This document shows, piece after piece, positions 6,322 through 8,392 of a DNA stretch of 8,392 nucleotides. Each line of letters opens with the position of its first letter. Position 1 is the first letter of the stretch. Where the stretch lies: contig JAHZES010000086.1 in the NCBI GenBank assembly GCA_019421725.1, positions 1 to 8,392 of the forward strand, given 5' to 3'. Under the pieces are notes generated by a model. The model was not told the DNA's origin and did not search any database. It saw only the letters and a list, made by a program, of their open reading frames with translations. Position numbers and translations under genes: made by a program. The DNA comes from Clostridiales bacterium (GTDB taxonomy: Bacteria > Bacillota > Clostridia > Oscillospirales > Acutalibacteraceae).

Positions 6322-8229
6322 ATGAACTTTAAATTTACAGGAGATGTGGAACAGCTGCTGGCGGGAATTGATATTCTGGCCGGGGATTACGGTTGTGCAA
6401 GAAGCGAGGACGGGATGCCGGTTGAGGTTTCCCGGGGAGAGAACCTCTTTGTTGCGCTGAAAAACGGAGCCGCAAGGATTCGATACAGCAGACTGTGTGA
6501 GTTTTTCCGCGCGCTTGGTATTTTGCTGCAGAGGCTTTCGTCCGGTGAAACAGAATTTGAAGTGAGCGAAACGTCTTTTTTTGATACCTGCGGAGCGATG
6601 ATAGACTTGTCTCACGGGGCGCTGATGACCGTTGACGCCATTAAAAGCGTTCTGCGTAAAATGGCGGTTATGGGCCTGAATATGTTTATGCTGTACCGCG
6701 AGGAATCCTATGTTGTGCCGGAGTACGAATATTTCGGTTATATGCGCGGCAGGCATACCGACGAGGAGATTCGGGAAATTGACGATTACGCCTGGCAGTT
6801 GGGAATCGAAATTATTCCTGCGATACAAACGTTGGGCCATTTGTCAAATACGCTGCGTTGGAGCCAGTTTTCAGACGTAAAGGACACCGGGGACTGCCTG
6901 CTGGTTGGCGAGGAGAAAACGTATGACTTTATTGAAAGCATGGTGAAAGCGGCGATTCGCCCGCTGCGGAGCAAACGGATCCACATCGGGTTCGATGAAA
7001 CCATGAGCCTTGGTTTGGGAAATTATATTTTGAAAAACGGATACCGCCCCCGGATGGATATTTTTTGCGAGCATCTGCAGAGGGTTGCAAAGATTGTGGA
7101 AAAGTATGACCTTGAGCCGATGGTGTGGAGCGACATGTTTTTCCGCACAGGCGGTTCAATGGACAGCTACGCGCTGGACAGCTTGCGCATTCCGCCGGAG
7201 GTGATCAAAAGGATCCCCGCCAATATTGAGCTGGTGGAAGCCAATTATTCGCTGACCGACGAAGAGCAGTGCTGCGAGCGCTTTCACGCCCATCTGGAAA
7301 CGGGCAGAAAAACGTGGTTCGCCGGTGCGGTGCATGACTGGCACGGCTTTTGCACGAATTATTACCACACCGTTCAGGCTTCTAACGCAGCGTTAAGCGC
7401 CGCCAAAAAGGAGCAGATAAAAAACGTTTTTGCGACGACATGGGGCGACGACAGCCCCGAGCGGGACTTTTTCTGCAATCTGCTCGGTTTTCAGCTTTAT
7501 GCAGAGCATATGTATCACCGGGCTCCAACGCTTGACGACGTAAAACAGCGGTTTGATTTCTGCGGAAAATGCAGCAGCGAAATGATTCTCGAGATCGCCA
7601 ACATCGATAACCCGGAACACATTGAAAGCGGTTCCGCATTTATCGACGGTGAAATCATTCCCGACTCCCCCAAGGAATTGGTAAACCCTTCAAAGTATCT
7701 GATGTGGCAGGATCCGATCGCCGGCTTGTTCGATACGGAAGCAGCCAAATTGGACTTTGAGGCTCATTTTATCCGCCAGAAGGAAGAGCTGCAGTCCTTT
7801 ACAGGTAAATACCCCGAATTTGAAACCACTTTGGAATTTTACATCGCTCTTTGCGACGTGCTTTCCGTCAAATGCGGATTCGGTCTCCGGCTGAAGCAGT
7901 ATTATGATGAAAAGAATGAAGAGAAGCTTCGCGAGGTCGTTGACCGGGAGATTCCGTTGCTTTTGCAGAAAACAGAAAAGCTGTGGCTGGTCAACCGAAA
8001 GCTTTGGTTTGAGCGGCACTGCGCTTTTGGCTTTGAGGTTTTGGAACGGCGCTACGGCTGTTTGATGCTTCGGCTGAAAACCACATCGTACCGCATTTCA
8101 GAGTTCCTCGCGGGCCGGATCGGGAAAATTGAGGAGCTGGAGGAGAAACGGCTTCCTGCAACCAGACAAACGGAGCATGTTGCATATTTTAACGATTATT
8201 TGCTGACGCATACCGCGTGGGGAAGATAA
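6322..8229 (+). CDS. GH20 family beta-N-acetylhexosaminidase-like protein (GcnA/Hex1 size class)
   Basis: 635 residues, close to the length of cytoplasmic exo-beta-N-acetylglucosaminidases such as streptococcal GcnA. It starts at ATG 6322 with GGGAG 8 nt upstream, and has no signal peptide. Residues 1-85 form the small N-terminal alpha/beta domain; about 88-420 the TIM barrel; the rest is a helical C-terminal domain. Barrel landmarks are KMAVMGLNMFMLYREESY, PAIQTLGHL, the catalytic pair in HIGFDE (Asp225, Glu226), PMVWSDMFF (Trp269) and TTWGDD (374-377). GH20 enzymes use the substrate's acetamido group as nucleophile, with Asp orienting it and Glu as acid/base. Three remembered consensus positions differ: SR becomes SH at His98, the VYWDYY segment reads VEANY (305-309), and AGGxWxW reads AGAVHDW (334-340). 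Substrate range may be altered. Probably co-transcribed with the PHP gene 79 nt upstream. Confidence 0.88.
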   Translation: MNFKFTGDVEQLLAGIDILAGDYGCARSEDGMPVEVSRGENLFVALKNGAARIRYSRLCEFFRALGILLQRLSSGETEFEVSETSFFDTCGAMIDLSHGALMTVDAIKSVLRKMAVMGLNMFMLYREESYVVPEYEYFGYMRGRHTDEEIREIDDYAWQLGIEIIPAIQTLGHLSNTLRWSQFSDVKDTGDCLLVGEEKTYDFIESMVKAAIRPLRSKRIHIGFDETMSLGLGNYILKNGYRPRMDIFCEHLQRVAKIVEKYDLEPMVWSDMFFRTGGSMDSYALDSLRIPPEVIKRIPANIELVEANYSLTDEEQCCERFHAHLETGRKTWFAGAVHDWHGFCTNYYHTVQASNAALSAAKKEQIKNVFATTWGDDSPERDFFCNLLGFQLYAEHMYHRAPTLDDVKQRFDFCGKCSSEMILEIANIDNPEHIESGSAFIDGEIIPDSPKELVNPSKYLMWQDPIAGLFDTEAAKLDFEAHFIRQKEELQSFTGKYPEFETTLEFYIALCDVLSVKCGFGLRLKQYYDEKNEEKLREVVDREIPLLLQKTEKLWLVNRKLWFERHCAFGFEVLERRYGCLMLRLKTTSYRISEFLAGRIGKIEELEEKRLPATRQTEHVAYFNDYLLTHTAWGR

Positions 8230-8284
8230 GCCAAGGTCTTTGGCTGCCAGATGCCGCCCAAACGGCCTCGAACGGTCATTTTTT
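8229..8284 (+). terminator. Weak candidate terminator region after the GH20 gene
   Basis: A small hairpin GCCAA/TTGGC (8230-8234 with 8240-8244) directly follows the stop codon but has no T-run. Farther on, short GC pairings (GCCG/CGGC at 8253-8265; GGCC/GGTC near 8264-8277) precede TTTTTT (8279-8284). None is a strong terminator by eye; the T-run makes the second the likelier one. Confidence 0.3.
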
Positions 8285-8339
8285 GCGTTTTGCAACCGAT
8301 AGTTGCGCGATTTGAAAACTGGAATTGGTGGTGTAAAAG

Positions 8340-8385
8340 GGCTGATCCTGATATAATGAGAGCATTGAATTTTGCATGATCAGCC
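8340..8385. repeat. Perfect 8-bp inverted repeat enclosing the right-edge promoter
   Basis: GGCTGATC (8340-8347) and GATCAGCC (8378-8385) are perfect reverse complements, 30 bp apart, and bracket the extended -10 element and predicted start point. The left arm lies upstream of transcription start, so this fits a DNA-level operator pair better than an RNA hairpin. Confidence 0.6.
8349..8357 (+). promoter_or_regulatory. Extended -10 promoter facing the right edge
   Basis: TGATATAAT is a perfect TATAAT hexamer (8352-8357) with the TG extension. No good -35 is present at 17 nt (TGGTGT). The start point would fall near 8364, so the gene it serves begins beyond the window. Confidence 0.55.
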
Positions 8386-8392
8386 GGAAAAT

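Overview
The window reads as chromosomal DNA from a Gram-positive anaerobe of the Clostridia, probably Oscillospirales/Ruminococcaceae-like. The basis is the moderate-to-high GC coding sequence, strong AGGAG-type ribosome binding sites, TG-extended -10 promoters, compact rho-independent terminators and the protein families present. Species cannot be named from the sequence. I see no phage, IS element, CRISPR array, tRNA or rRNA.

Left part (1-5087), all genes on the minus strand. Reading in the direction of transcription (right to left): an RCC1-repeat beta-propeller gene (3885-5027, with coding-like sequence continuing upstream to about 5084); 36 nt later a secreted protein of unknown function (3117-3848), closed by a strong terminator (3041-3081); then a new promoter (2976-2984) and the well-known pair of ACT-domain regulator (2658-2927) and UPF0210/PFL-family protein (1272-2630), closed by a second terminator (1181-1220). 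After a 320-bp gap comes a secreted C39-like cysteine peptidase (951 to the left edge, C-terminus outside the window).

Middle (5028-5429): an AT-rich divergent intergenic region with two TATAAT boxes facing left, a 12-bp perfect tandem repeat, and a good sigma-A-type promoter facing right (5348-5376).

Right part (5430-8392), plus strand: a PHP-family histidinol-phosphatase-like phosphoesterase (5430-6242), then after 79 nt a cytoplasmic GH20 hexosaminidase-like protein of the GcnA/Hex1 size class (6322-8229), probably one transcript. The window ends in an extended -10 promoter enclosed by a perfect 8-bp inverted repeat, presumably for a gene just beyond the right edge.

Most of the window is ordinary. 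The points most worth a second look are: (1) the GH20 protein keeps the catalytic Asp-Glu pair but departs from the family at three remembered substrate-pocket positions; (2) the RCC1 gene has no convincing start codon, and its reading frame and first propeller blade continue upstream to an in-frame stop, suggesting a frameshift, 5' truncation or unusual start; (3) the dyad around the right-edge promoter. I did not find convincing evidence of a wholly new system.
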